DNA of 64,000 nt from JBNGOQ01 sp050589645 (GTDB lineage: Bacteria > Bacteroidota > Bacteroidia > Flavobacteriales > Flavobacteriaceae). Shown piece after piece: positions 1-8,892 of this stretch. The position numbers and the translations under genes were made by a program. How positions within the stretch are numbered: position 1 is the stretch's first letter; every line of letters begins with the position of its first letter. The DNA is taken from contig NZ_JBNGOQ010000001.1 in assembly GCF_050589645.1 (NCBI RefSeq), forward strand, positions 1,240,001 through 1,304,000, written 5' to 3'. The notes beneath the pieces were generated by a model. That model did no database searches and was not told where the DNA came from. It saw only the letters and a list, made by a program, of their open reading frames with translations.

Positions 1-14
1 ATGAACTTTCCTAA

Positions 15-794
15 CTACAATTTTGAAAAGAGCTCGCCCATTTTCTGTTGTTCCTCTTCTGCCAAGGTGGGATCTACAAGGATACGCCCACTGTGCTCAT
101 CGGTAATGATTTTTTTTCTGGAGGCAATTTCTACCTGTACCTGTGGTGGTATGGTAAAGAAGGACCCTCCGGAAGCGCCACGTTCCACGGGAACTACGGC
201 CAAACCGTTCTTGACATTGTTCCGGATGCGTTTGTAGGCCATGACCAGGCGTTCCTCAATTTGCTCCTCATATTTTTCCGACTTGGCCAAAAGCGCTTTT
301 TCCTCTTTCTCCGTTTCCGCCAATATGGCGTCCAATTCACTCTTCTTATGCTTCAAATGGGCCTCACGTTCCGTTAAGCGTTCCTTGGTCTCTGAGACCA
401 CTTCCTTCTTCTGGTCGATCTGGGCCTTGAATTCCTTAATATTTTTTTCGGCAAGCTGTATTTCCAATTCCTGGAATTCCACTTCCTTGGTCAGCGAGTT
501 GAACTCCCTGCTGTTACGTACATTCTTTTGCTGTTCCGCGTATTTTTTGATCAATACCTTGGATTCCTCGATCAAGTTCTTTTTGGCACCAATTTCGAAG
601 TTGATGGTTTCCACATCGGTCTTCAACTTGTCCAGTCGCGTCTTAAGCCCAAGCACCTCATCTTCCAGATCTTCTACTTCCAAAGGTAATTCCCCGCGTA
701 CGCTGCGTATCTCGTCGACCCTAGAATCAATCAATTGCAAATCGTATAATGCCCTTAATTTTTCTTCTACCGTCGCTTCTGTTTTTTTTGCCAT
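15..794 (-). CDS. Zinc-ribbon-family coiled-coil protein lacking its zinc cysteines
   Basis: Protein of 259 residues. About residues 10-190 are a long charged, Lys/Glu-rich coiled coil. The last 60 residues match the C-terminal domain of the C4-type zinc ribbon family (IPPQ, then SGRILVDP). In the family that domain carries two CxxC pairs; here the matching positions read SGGS and DEHS, and there is no cysteine anywhere in the protein, so it cannot bind zinc in the usual way. The exact role is unknown; related proteins have been proposed to act in nucleic-acid binding or regulation. Its ATG lies 2 bases after the stop codon of the Nif3-like gene, so the two are one transcription unit, a pairing common in this phylum. 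The fold assignment is firm; the function is not. Confidence 0.85.
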   Translation of the reverse strand: MAKKTEATVEEKLRALYDLQLIDSRVDEIRSVRGELPLEVEDLEDEVLGLKTRLDKLKTDVETINFEIGAKKNLIEESKVLIKKYAEQQKNVRNSREFNSLTKEVEFQELEIQLAEKNIKEFKAQIDQKKEVVSETKERLTEREAHLKHKKSELDAILAETEKEEKALLAKSEKYEEQIEERLVMAYKRIRNNVKNGLAVVPVERGASGGSFFTIPPQVQVEIASRKKIITDEHSGRILVDPTLAEEEQQKMGELFSKL

Positions 795-796
795 AT

Positions 797-1891
797 TTAA
801 AAATACTTGATGGGATTTGTAATGCTCTCCGATAAAGAGATTGCAAAATTAGGAATTTTTTTTGTAAGATGATCAACTAAAAGTTGTTTTGTAAACTGCT
901 CAGTTTCATAGTGTCCGATGTCTGCCAGCACTATTTGGTTTTCCGCTTCGTAAAACTGATGGTACTTAAGGTCTGCGCTAATAAAAAAGTCGGCCTTTGC
1001 GGCCTTTGCGGCTGCTATGGCAAAGGCTCCGCTCCCGCCCAGGACAGCCACCCTTTTTACCTTCTTGCCCAACAGTTTGGAATGCCTTATCACCGAAACC
1101 TGCATTTTGTCCTTGATCAATTTTAAAAAGGCCTGCTCTCCCATAGGAACATGAAGCTCCCCGATCATGCCCATTCCAATTTGCTGATCGCGATTCTCCA
1201 AGGTAAAGAGTTCGTAGGCTACTTCCTCGTAAGGATGGTTTTTTAATAAGGAAGTCAGCACCTGAGCCTCATTTGCTTTCCGATAGGTTACATTAATTTG
1301 GGTCTCCTCTTCATAATGTGTCTTGCCTATGGCTCCCTTGGTAGGGTTGGCGTTTTCACCAGCTTGATAACTTCCCGTCCCCTCTGCGGTAAAGCTGCAA
1401 TGGCTATAGTTGCCAATATTGCCCGCACCGGCAGCAAAAAGTGCTTCTTTCAGTACGGCGGCATCTGCTTTTGGTACATAGGTAGAGAGTTTTTTGATGG
1501 TTCCCTTTTTTGGGATAAGGATCTTACGTTTCCCTAAGCCCAACATATCGCAGATTTTTCCGTTTACGCCCTCCATGGCATTGTCCAGTGCCGTGTGCAT
1601 GCTGTAAATGGCGATATTGTGCTGTATGGCCTTGATGACCACACGTTCCACATAGGTAGCTCCATTCAATTTTTTCAGACCCTGAAAAATAATGGGATGA
1701 AAACTGACAATGAGGTTGCATTTTTTGGCAATGGCCTCGTCCACCACATTTTCCAGGGTATCCAAGGTAACCAGTACACCGGACACTTCCGTATCGGCAC
1801 GGCCCACTAAAAGGCCCACATTATCAAAGTCTTCTGCGTAAGCCAAAGGGGCCAATTCCTCCAGTATGGCGGTTACTTCCTTTACAATCAT
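797..1891 (-). CDS. Nif3-like dinuclear metal centre protein (YbgI/NIF3 family)
   Basis: 364 residues, the long form of the NIF3 family with a PII-like inserted domain between the two halves (roughly residues 125-240). Metal-ligand motifs are visible: FHPIIFQG near residue 65, HTALDNA near 99, and GHYETE near 327. Family members are toroidal hexamers with two metal ions per subunit, often labelled GTP cyclohydrolase I type 2 although that activity is doubtful for most. First gene of a two-gene unit with the zinc-ribbon-family protein. A -7 box TATCTTTG lies at 1919..1912, about 20 nt before the start codon; I found no well-spaced -33 element. It is divergent from lpxK, 49 bp away. Confidence 0.9.
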   Translation of the reverse strand: MIVKEVTAILEELAPLAYAEDFDNVGLLVGRADTEVSGVLVTLDTLENVVDEAIAKKCNLIVSFHPIIFQGLKKLNGATYVERVVIKAIQHNIAIYSMHTALDNAMEGVNGKICDMLGLGKRKILIPKKGTIKKLSTYVPKADAAVLKEALFAAGAGNIGNYSHCSFTAEGTGSYQAGENANPTKGAIGKTHYEEETQINVTYRKANEAQVLTSLLKNHPYEEVAYELFTLENRDQQIGMGMIGELHVPMGEQAFLKLIKDKMQVSVIRHSKLLGKKVKRVAVLGGSGAFAIAAAKAAKADFFISADLKYHQFYEAENQIVLADIGHYETEQFTKQLLVDHLTKKIPNFAISLSESITNPIKYF

Positions 1892-1940
1892 TTCAAAACT
1901 TTATAGGTGACCAAAGATAAAATATTATATTTTCGTTCCG

Positions 1941-2933
1941 ATGCAACTGTTAAGAAAAATAGGATTCCCCATATCTTTGGTTTATGCGGTCGTGGTGCGC
2001 TTGCGGAATTATTTCTACGACACCGGCATTTTTACCGGCAAATCCTTTGCTACCCCCACCCTTTGCGTAGGAAATCTGAGCGTGGGCGGCACGGGCAAGA
2101 CCCCAATGATAGAATATTTGGCGTCCGAATTGCAAGATACGCGTAAAATAGCCGTATTGAGCAGGGGCTATGGTAGAAGGTCCAAAGGGTTTGTGCTGGC
2201 AGGGCCTAACAGCACGGTCCTGGAATTGGGTGACGAACCTTTTCAGATTTATTCGAAATTTCCAGGGCTAACGGTGGCGGTGGATGCAGATCGACGGAAC
2301 GGGATTTCCATTTTGGAAGCAGAGATAGCTCCCGATCTAATTCTTTTGGACGATGCCTATCAGCATCGCAGGGTGAAACCAAGCTTTTCTATTTTGCTCA
2401 CAGCCTATGACCATTTGTACTGCGATGATTGGTATTTGCCCACGGGGGATCTACGGGATAGCCGGTACACGGCCAAACGCGCAGACCTCATTGTAGTGAC
2501 CAAATGCCCAGATCACCTGGGTCAAACCGAACAAAATGATATTCGGAAAAAACTACACCCGCTGCCGGATCAGCAGGTATTGTTCAGTACCCTGGCCTAT
2601 GATGGGGAATTGAAAGGTTTACCAACGCCCAAGCCGCTGATGTGGCTCAAGACCAAAAAACTTACCTTGGTTACGGGTATTGCCAGACCGCAGCCCTTGT
2701 TGGAGTTTTTGAAGGGACAGGGCATTTCCTTTGAACATTTGTCCTACCGGGACCATCATTTTTTCACCGAAAAAGAAATACGTTCGTTGAACGGGAGGGA
2801 GATGGTACTCACAACTGAAAAGGATTTTGTACGTTTAAAGGGCAAGGTGGACCAACTGTGTTATCTTGGTATCAAACATCAGTTTCTTGGAAAAGGAAAA
2901 AAAGCATTATCGGATGCCTTGACAACGCTATGA
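1941..2933 (+). CDS. lpxK: Tetraacyldisaccharide 4'-kinase (lipid A synthesis)
   Basis: 330 residues. LpxK phosphorylates the 4' position of the lipid A disaccharide precursor at the inner membrane, giving lipid IVA. The P-loop GGTGKTP sits at residues 49-55, after a hydrophobic N-terminal segment (residues 8-20) that anchors the enzyme to the membrane. The downstream motifs LSRGYGR and DDAYQHR are also those of the family. The length is usual for Bacteroidota LpxK. Its stop codon overlaps the end of the convergent hybrid kinase gene by 6 bp. There is no other lipid A gene in the window, so the gene stands alone. Confidence 0.95.
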   Translation: MQLLRKIGFPISLVYAVVVRLRNYFYDTGIFTGKSFATPTLCVGNLSVGGTGKTPMIEYLASELQDTRKIAVLSRGYGRRSKGFVLAGPNSTVLELGDEPFQIYSKFPGLTVAVDADRRNGISILEAEIAPDLILLDDAYQHRRVKPSFSILLTAYDHLYCDDWYLPTGDLRDSRYTAKRADLIVVTKCPDHLGQTEQNDIRKKLHPLPDQQVLFSTLAYDGELKGLPTPKPLMWLKTKKLTLVTGIARPQPLLEFLKGQGISFEHLSYRDHHFFTEKEIRSLNGREMVLTTEKDFVRLKGKVDQLCYLGIKHQFLGKGKKALSDALTTL

Positions 2934-5147
2934 GGTGGTATTCTTAATCTGTTTGTCCAAAATATTCTCCCCGATTTTTTGATAGAATACCTCAGGTTTA
3001 AAGGGTTTGGTGACCACATCGTTACAACCCGCCGCATAAAAATTCTCTAAACTATCGTCCAGGGAAATAGCAGTAAGTGCTATGATCGGAATTTCCTTGT
3101 CGAACTCTCTGATCTGCCTCGTTGCCTCATCGCCGCTGATACCTGGCATATGGATGTCCATCAAGATGCCATCGTATTTGTTTTCGTTGGCCAGTTCCAC
3201 GGCCTTGGTACCATTGCTGGCTATTTCGCAGGTGATGTCTTTCTTGCTCAACATCTTTTTGGTAATCACCTGGTTGATCTTATTGTCCTCTACCACCAAA
3301 AGGTGCAATCCTTTAAGATTATAGTCCTTCTGTGTGATTTCGAACGGAATGTCGTCAACAAGACTGTCCTTGCTTTTCAGGTTCAATTCAAAAAAGAAGG
3401 AGCTGCCCTTGCCGAACTCACTTTCCAGTTGAATGGTACTATCGAAGAGGCCTAGCAAACTTTTTACAATGGTAAGCCCCAGACCAGTACCGCCGTACTC
3501 TCTGTTGATCTGGATAGACCCCTGTTCAAAACTGTCAAAAATGCTCTTCTGCTGCTCTTTTGAAATACCTATCCCGGTATCCTTTACCTCAAAGTAGATC
3601 GTAACATCCTCTTCTACCTTCTTCATTAATTTGGCAATTACCGTAACGGTACCGTTCTTGGTAAACTTTAGAGCATTACCGATCAGGTTCATAAAGACCT
3701 GTGAGAGTTTTAGGGGATCACTCATAAGGTGTGATGGTATCTCATCATCATATTCCAATACGATTTCGGTCCGGTTCTCCTTGGCGCTTTGCTGAAGGGA
3801 ACTGATGACATCGTTCAGTACTTTTTTGAGATTGAACTCTATGCTCAGCCGTTCTAGCTTATCGGCGTCTATTTTGTTGATCTGAAGAATATCATTGATA
3901 AAATTCAGCAGATAGTCTCCCGAAAATTTCAGGGATTTTAAATGTTCCTTCTGGTTTTCGCTCGGGTTTTCCTCTAGCAGCAAATGCGTAAGTCCGGTAA
4001 CGGCGTACAATGGCGTCCGGAGTTCATGGCTTACGGTAGAGAGGAAATTGGTTTTGGCCTCCATGGCTTGTACCGCCGCATCCCTTGCGTTCTGCAGTTC
4101 CTTGTTCTTGGTCTGCAACAGATCATTGGTCTTTAGTTTGATCTGGTTGTTTCTGTAAAGCGATACTGCCAAGAGGGAAATAATGGTCAAAAAGGCCGAG
4201 GTAAGGATTGCTGTAATTTCAGAACGGTTGGCAGATTCGTTCAGCTCCTCAATTTTTTCATCTTGGCGCCTAATCTCATCGTTCATAAAATCGAACTGGA
4301 TTTTATCGGCCGTCTTGGCCTCTGTCTTTACCTTTTCAATAGTGAAAAGGGAATCCTTTATCTGGAGAATATTTCTATTGTGTACCAGTGACAGATCGTA
4401 TTTTTGTACTTTTTCATAGGCCCTGCCCAATAACACATTGGCCTCAAATACTTCCTTGGAGAAGCCATTTTCCTGCGCGAGGGCAAGCGCTCCGGAAGCA
4501 CTTTTTATGGTTTCCTCCCAGTTTTCGGTTTTCTCGTTCAATCTGGCCAGTCCCATATAGGCCTTGGTGGCCAGGTATTCTTTTTCATAGACATCGTTGT
4601 TCACGACCAGGGAATTGAAATTTTTGGAGGCGCTGTCGTATTTTTCAATATTCATGTAGATATTGGCCTCGGCCAGGAGAATGTTGTTGAGCAGGTTCCG
4701 GTCGTTGTTCAGTTGTTTGGCATCGTTCAGCATATAGATGGCCTGGAAATTTTGGTCCTGCAGATAGAGCACGATCGCCTCTATGTATTTATGCACGGCA
4801 TTGCCATAAGGGTAAGCGATATCATTGAGCAGTACTTTGGCCCTGTCCCAATAGAAGAGCGTGTTGTCCGTTTTATCGAGTTCCAGATATAGCAGGGCAA
4901 ATCTGTGGTAACTATCTACCAGTGCTTTTTCGTCCTCATTTTTTTCAGCGAGCTCTGCAGCCTGGTTCAAGACTTCCAGTGCACGGTCTATCTTGTTTTG
5001 GTTCTTAAGGACCAAGGCTTGGTCAAAATAAGACTGCACGCTGCGGTCAGGAGAAGGGGTCTCCTGGGCGTATGCACTTTGAAAGGCACAAAAGGCCAAA
5101 ATTAAAAGCGCGTTTGCAAGCCGTATATGTGACAATACGAATCTCAA
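2928..5147 (-). CDS. Hybrid sensor histidine kinase with TPR sensor and receiver domain
   Basis: 739 residues. In order: signal peptide (1-27, ending AYA-QE), periplasmic tetratricopeptide-type helical repeats (about 30-290), a transmembrane helix (about 312-332), a HisKA domain with the phospho-acceptor His in SHELRTPL (near 373), a HATPase domain (NLIGNALKF, DTGIGIS, GGTGLGL), and a receiver domain with Asp in MDIHMPG (near 662). The TPR-type input suggests that it senses a protein or envelope signal; the ligand is unknown. The start codon is TTG and overlaps the gap stop codon (TTGA), which points to translational coupling. It ends without an output domain, so it must signal to another protein. 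I chose the TTG start because it gives a complete signal peptide. Confidence 0.9.
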   Translation of the reverse strand: MRFVLSHIRLANALLILAFCAFQSAYAQETPSPDRSVQSYFDQALVLKNQNKIDRALEVLNQAAELAEKNEDEKALVDSYHRFALLYLELDKTDNTLFYWDRAKVLLNDIAYPYGNAVHKYIEAIVLYLQDQNFQAIYMLNDAKQLNNDRNLLNNILLAEANIYMNIEKYDSASKNFNSLVVNNDVYEKEYLATKAYMGLARLNEKTENWEETIKSASGALALAQENGFSKEVFEANVLLGRAYEKVQKYDLSLVHNRNILQIKDSLFTIEKVKTEAKTADKIQFDFMNDEIRRQDEKIEELNESANRSEITAILTSAFLTIISLLAVSLYRNNQIKLKTNDLLQTKNKELQNARDAAVQAMEAKTNFLSTVSHELRTPLYAVTGLTHLLLEENPSENQKEHLKSLKFSGDYLLNFINDILQINKIDADKLERLSIEFNLKKVLNDVISSLQQSAKENRTEIVLEYDDEIPSHLMSDPLKLSQVFMNLIGNALKFTKNGTVTVIAKLMKKVEEDVTIYFEVKDTGIGISKEQQKSIFDSFEQGSIQINREYGGTGLGLTIVKSLLGLFDSTIQLESEFGKGSSFFFELNLKSKDSLVDDIPFEITQKDYNLKGLHLLVVEDNKINQVITKKMLSKKDITCEIASNGTKAVELANENKYDGILMDIHMPGISGDEATRQIREFDKEIPIIALTAISLDDSLENFYAAGCNDVVTKPFKPEVFYQKIGENILDKQIKNTTS

Positions 5148-6154
5148 AAGTATCTGTTCTTTATCAATAAGTTGATAAGGTCTATAATTCTACTGCTATA
5201 TCCTGTCTCATTGTCATACCATCCAATGATCTTCACCATTTTTCCTACAACGGAAGTCATCTGAGAATCAAACGTACAAGAGTAACAACTATTGTTTATA
5301 TCTATGGAAACTATAGGATCTTTCGTATAGAAAAGTATGTTTTTTAGCTCATTTCGCGAAATTTCATTAAATGTATCATTAATTTCTTGAATGGAGGTCT
5401 CCTTTTTAACATTTAGGGTAATATCGGTCAGCGACCCATTGGGAACGGGTACACGTATGCCACAACCACCGATGACCTGTGCCAGATCTGGAAAAATTTT
5501 GGTCAGCGCCTTAGCGGCGCCTGTAGTGGTGGGTACTATACTCTGAGAGGCGGCCCTGGCCCTTCTCAAGTCCTTATGGGGTTGATCGTGCAGGCTTTGA
5601 TCGGTGGTATAGGAATGTACCGTTGTGATATAGGCCTGTTCAATACCACAAAGTTCCTGCATCACTTTGATCATGGGAGCGGCGTTGTTCGTGGTACAGG
5701 AGGCATTGGAGATAATGGCATCCCCTTTTTCCAAAATGTGTTCATTAACGCCGTAAACAACCATTTTTATATCATCTTCGGCCGGGGGTACCGTTAAAAT
5801 TACCTTTTTAGCCCCGTTGGAAAGGTGGGGCTCCAGTAGCTCGCGGGTCTTAAACTTGCCCGATGCCTCAATGACCAGGTCTACCTGATGGGCCGCCCAA
5901 TCAATTTCCGCGGGGGAGCATCCATTGAGCATGGCCACTTCAGAGCCGTTTACCTGGATATGTTGTTCCGAATGTGAGATCTCCCCGTCAAAAATACCGT
6001 GCATGCTGTCGTATTTCAATAAATGCGACAGGGTAAGCGCATCGGCCAAATCATTTATTGCCACCACCTTTAAATGTGGATGCTTTTGTGCCAATCTAAA
6101 AAAGGTCCTGCCTATTCTGCCAAAACCATTGATTCCAATTCTAATTTCCTTCAT
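5144..6154 (-). CDS. gap: Glyceraldehyde-3-phosphate dehydrogenase, type I
   Basis: 336 residues, full length. GAPDH converts glyceraldehyde-3-phosphate to 1,3-bisphosphoglycerate in glycolysis or the reverse in gluconeogenesis. The NAD-binding GINGFGRIGR starts at residue 7, the acidic residue in AINDLAD (Asp35) favours NAD over NADP, the catalytic cysteine is Cys153 in NASCTTNN, and the C-terminal WYDNETGYS motif is complete. The stop codon overlaps the TTG start of the hybrid kinase gene. It lies downstream of lipA, but a strong terminator at 6157-6182 separates them and I see no clean promoter in the short gap, so its transcription start is uncertain. The catalytic assignment is secure; whether this copy works in glycolysis or gluconeogenesis cannot be told. 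Confidence 0.95.
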   Translation of the reverse strand: MKEIRIGINGFGRIGRTFFRLAQKHPHLKVVAINDLADALTLSHLLKYDSMHGIFDGEISHSEQHIQVNGSEVAMLNGCSPAEIDWAAHQVDLVIEASGKFKTRELLEPHLSNGAKKVILTVPPAEDDIKMVVYGVNEHILEKGDAIISNASCTTNNAAPMIKVMQELCGIEQAYITTVHSYTTDQSLHDQPHKDLRRARAASQSIVPTTTGAAKALTKIFPDLAQVIGGCGIRVPVPNGSLTDITLNVKKETSIQEINDTFNEISRNELKNILFYTKDPIVSIDINNSCYSCTFDSQMTSVVGKMVKIIGWYDNETGYSSRIIDLINLLIKNRYF

Positions 6155-6156
6155 AC

Positions 6157-6182
6157 AGAAAAAAAATCCCGCCTAGGCGGGA
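6157..6182 (-). terminator. Intrinsic terminator after lipA
   Basis: The palindrome TCCCGCCTAGGCGGGA (6167-6182) is followed, on the minus strand, by a run of T. It lies just after the lipA stop codon. A near-identical hairpin (AA in place of TA in the middle) ends the rhodanese gene at 58140. Confidence 0.85.
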
Positions 6183-6203
6183 GTTCATACTACAATGCGT
6201 CCG

Positions 6204-7079
6204 CTAATTTATATGTTTGTGGGCTTTGTAGGAAGAACGTACCAGTGCGCCGCTTTCCACATGTCTAAAGCCCATTTTTAATCCTATTTCCTCATATTTC
6301 TTAAACTGTTCGGGGAGAATAAACTCCTTTACGGGCAGGTGCTTTTTGGAAGGTTGCAGGTATTGCCCTATCGTAACCACATCTACGTGGGCGTCCCTAA
6401 GATCTTCCAGCGTTTGGATTACCTCTCCTTCCTGCTCGCCCAGGCCAAGCATAATGCCAGATTTTGTACGGTTTACCCCATTTTTTCTCAGATAGCTCAG
6501 CACTTCCAGGCTGCGGTCGTACTTTGCCTGTATCCGCACTTCCCTGGTGAGTCGTTTTACGGTTTCCATGTTATGCGATACCACTTCTGGTGCTACGGTA
6601 ATAATTCGGTCCAAATGGGTATGGATGCCTTGAAAATCAGGAATCAATGTTTCCAGGGTGGTCTGGGGGTTCATACGTCTAATGGCCTTTACGGTTTCTG
6701 CCCAAATTATGGAACCCATGTCCTTTAGGTCATCCCGATCCACGGACGTGACCACCGCATGTTTGATCCCCATTATTTTTATGGAACGCGCCACCTTTTC
6801 GGGTTCTTCCCAATCCACTTCTTCCGGGCGTCCGGTTTTTACACCGCAAAAACCACAGGAACGGGTACAAATATTTCCTAGGATCATAAAAGTGGCCGTA
6901 CCCTCACCCCAGCATTCCCCCATATTCGGACAGCTCCCCGAAGTACATATGGTGTGCAAATCGTATTTGTCTACCAACCCTCGAAGTTGGGTATATTTTT
7001 TACCGGTAGGCAGTTTTACCCGTAACCATTTGGGTTTTCCTTTGGGCGGGACGACACTTTCCAGGGTTTCTGTGCTCAT
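6204..7079 (-). CDS. lipA: Lipoyl synthase (radical SAM)
   Basis: 291 residues. LipA inserts two sulfur atoms into protein-bound octanoyl groups to make lipoyl cofactor for pyruvate and 2-oxoglutarate dehydrogenase complexes. Both iron-sulfur clusters can be placed: the auxiliary cluster cysteines at 45, 50 and 56 (CTSGSCPNMGEC), and the radical SAM cysteines at 71, 75 and 78 (CTRSCGFC). The C-terminal serine ligand motif (ALVRSSY) is present. A -7 box TATATTTG lies at 7101..7094, 15 nt before the ATG, so the mRNA leader would be very short. The 159 bp between it and the next gene show no other feature. It is followed by a strong terminator. Confidence 0.96.
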   Translation of the reverse strand: MSTETLESVVPPKGKPKWLRVKLPTGKKYTQLRGLVDKYDLHTICTSGSCPNMGECWGEGTATFMILGNICTRSCGFCGVKTGRPEEVDWEEPEKVARSIKIMGIKHAVVTSVDRDDLKDMGSIIWAETVKAIRRMNPQTTLETLIPDFQGIHTHLDRIITVAPEVVSHNMETVKRLTREVRIQAKYDRSLEVLSYLRKNGVNRTKSGIMLGLGEQEGEVIQTLEDLRDAHVDVVTIGQYLQPSKKHLPVKEFILPEQFKKYEEIGLKMGFRHVESGALVRSSYKAHKHIN

Positions 7080-7238
7080 GCGTTATTTTTATACAAATAT
7101 ACGAACTAAATGGGGGATTTATGGCAATGCACAATGTAGCGACCTGGCTAATTTTGGGCGGGCAACGAAAACAAAATGCCTTGGCCCGATTCCCCCCGGA
7201 TGTTCCAAAAACAATTCGATGTCGAGGGCCACTGGATG

Positions 7239-7805
7239 TCAGGCCTTGCTTTTTATGACTTCGGCCAGGAGCTTTTTCGCCCTTAGGAGCTTCACTTTTA
7301 CATTGTTCACGGGCTCATTCAGTTGTAACGCAATGTCTGCATAGCTCAGTTCATTAAAATACCGGAGATTAATGACTTTTTGATAGTGGGGCTTTAACTC
7401 CTTTATGTGCTGCAAGAGCGTTGCCAAATTCTGTTCGGTAATCAATTGGTCCTCGGCAGAAGGGGTATCGTCCAAAACTTTTTTAATGGCATCATGGTTG
7501 CCACTTTCCGTACTTTCAAGGACATTTCTCCTTCTTTTCCGGATAAGATCCACATGTAAATTTTTGGAAATGGTGATCAACCAGGTCTTGAATTCGTAGG
7601 AGGCATCATAGGAATCGATCTTGTCAAAGGCCCTGGAAAATGTCTGAATGGTAATGTCTTCGGCGTCGTTCTCGTTTTTGGTCCGTATGAGCTGAAATCC
7701 GTAGACATCGTTCCAAAAGGTATCCAAAAGGGTGCTAAATGCAATTTGATTGCCCTTTTTGGCCTTTTCGATCGTATTTTTAAGCGTTTCTTCGGTTTTG
7801 CCCAA
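7239..7805 (-). CDS. ECF-type RNA polymerase sigma factor (first of two)
   Basis: 188 residues with the two conserved ECF regions: sigma region 2 (about 20-90, with DAEDITIQTFSRAF and FKTWLITISKN) and region 4 (about 130-180, with helix-turn-helix LSYADIALQLNEPVNNVKVKL). It should direct RNA polymerase to a small regulon in answer to an envelope or stress signal. Its own anti-sigma factor is not obvious; the nearest is the one at 8134-8892, which overlaps the other sigma gene. The gap to the small membrane protein upstream is 41 bp, so the four genes may form one unit. The target promoters are unknown. Confidence 0.88.
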   Translation of the reverse strand: MGKTEETLKNTIEKAKKGNQIAFSTLLDTFWNDVYGFQLIRTKNENDAEDITIQTFSRAFDKIDSYDASYEFKTWLITISKNLHVDLIRKRRRNVLESTESGNHDAIKKVLDDTPSAEDQLITEQNLATLLQHIKELKPHYQKVINLRYFNELSYADIALQLNEPVNNVKVKLLRAKKLLAEVIKSKA

Positions 7806-7846
7806 GTGAGGTGTAGTTTATGCGGAAGCGGCAATGTGCTTTTGGC

Positions 7847-8056
7847 CTATTGAATTTCCCCGACGGTTTCTCTTTTGCAATCCTGCTCATCGGGAAGTTT
7901 TCCGCAATAGCCGCAGGCTTCCCCCTCCTTGTTCAGAAAAGGATTCTGACTGGCGCAGGTGCCTGAAAATTTACCGTCTTTTTTGGCCCAGAGTTTTATG
8001 GCGATACCGGAAAAGGCAAGTGCAAGAAGGCCAATGGTCAGCAGAACTAATTTCAT
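7847..8056 (-). CDS. Small Cys-rich single-pass membrane protein, unknown function
   Basis: 69 residues from the ATG at 8056; the longer open frame starts at 8074, but MKLVLLTIG gives a normal hydrophobic start. Residues 1-23 form one membrane or signal segment, followed by a basic stretch (KLWAKKDGK) and a short hydrophilic tail with four cysteines (Cys34, then CGYC near 48-51, then Cys60). Similar small proteins in Bacteroidota are usually labelled 'membrane or secreted protein'. The CxxC spacing could bind metal or form disulfides. It sits between an anti-sigma gene and an ECF sigma gene, so a signalling role is possible but is only inferred. Confidence 0.65.
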   Translation of the reverse strand: MKLVLLTIGLLALAFSGIAIKLWAKKDGKFSGTCASQNPFLNKEGEACGYCGKLPDEQDCKRETVGEIQ

Positions 8057-8133
8057 AGTACAAGGTTTGCGCAAAGATACGAAAATATCGTCCTTGTATC
8101 AGGGTATTTAGGGTTCCTTTAAGAAACGGGGAC

Positions 8134-8892
8134 TCAATATGCGATATTGGCCACAATATTCGCCACAGTGGGGGTTTCGTTACCCCCTTTGGGCTCTATG
8201 GTAATATAACTTATGGCATTTTCCGCATAAGGTAGTGCCAACAGTTTTTCCGTATTGTCCGCCTCGGTAATGATACCAAGATTTACCATTTCCCCATTGA
8301 CCTCTGCCCACATCTGGTAGCATTGGTCCTCGGGAAGATTGGGTAACTTACTGACATTGATGTAAGAAAGCTTTTTAACAGGGTTGATATAAGCCACGGC
8401 CTTTAAGTCACGTGCTTTTTTGTTGCCCATTACCGTATACTTCTTGGTCTGTGGATTGTTCAGTACAATGAACTGGTTCCTCACATCTTCCAAGCGCTCT
8501 CTCATATCCTGCTCCAAATCCTTGATCTTATTGGAAACAATCGTGTTTTCCTCCACTAGGTTTTGGTTTTGGTTCCAGAAGAAATAGGACGCTCCAGCGA
8601 AAATAAAGGCAACAAAACTAGCGGCAATCGCGTAACGCAAGAATCTTCTCCTGCCGCTGTTTTCCGCTTTTATGCGTTTCAAAATTCTATCCTTTAGGCC
8701 TTCTGGCGCCTTAATGGCGTGCATTTTGGCGAAGGTCTCCAGGTTTTCCTGCAGTTCGTCATAGGTGTCCCGTACCTCGGGATACATGGCAATATAGCGT
8801 TCTACCTGCAAAGTCTCTTCGCTCGAGGTGGTCCCCAACAAATACTTTTCAAGTAGATCCGTATCTAAAAATATGCGTATTTTTTCTTTCAT
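8134..8892 (-). CDS. Anti-sigma factor, RskA-like
   Basis: 252 residues with one membrane helix at about 86-106. The cytoplasmic N-terminal part (1-80) contains a zinc-less anti-sigma helical domain with a leucine-rich start (LLEKYLLG). After the helix there is a short coiled coil (110-140) and then a periplasmic domain of the RskA type (about 155-245: YINPVKKLSYI, YQMWAEVNGE). Family members hold an ECF sigma factor at the membrane until proteolysis or a signal releases it. Its ATG overlaps the stop codon of the upstream sigma gene (ATGA), the classic arrangement for a cognate pair. Confidence 0.88.
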   Translation of the reverse strand: MKEKIRIFLDTDLLEKYLLGTTSSEETLQVERYIAMYPEVRDTYDELQENLETFAKMHAIKAPEGLKDRILKRIKAENSGRRRFLRYAIAASFVAFIFAGASYFFWNQNQNLVEENTIVSNKIKDLEQDMRERLEDVRNQFIVLNNPQTKKYTVMGNKKARDLKAVAYINPVKKLSYINVSKLPNLPEDQCYQMWAEVNGEMVNLGIITEADNTEKLLALPYAENAISYITIEPKGGNETPTVANIVANIAY

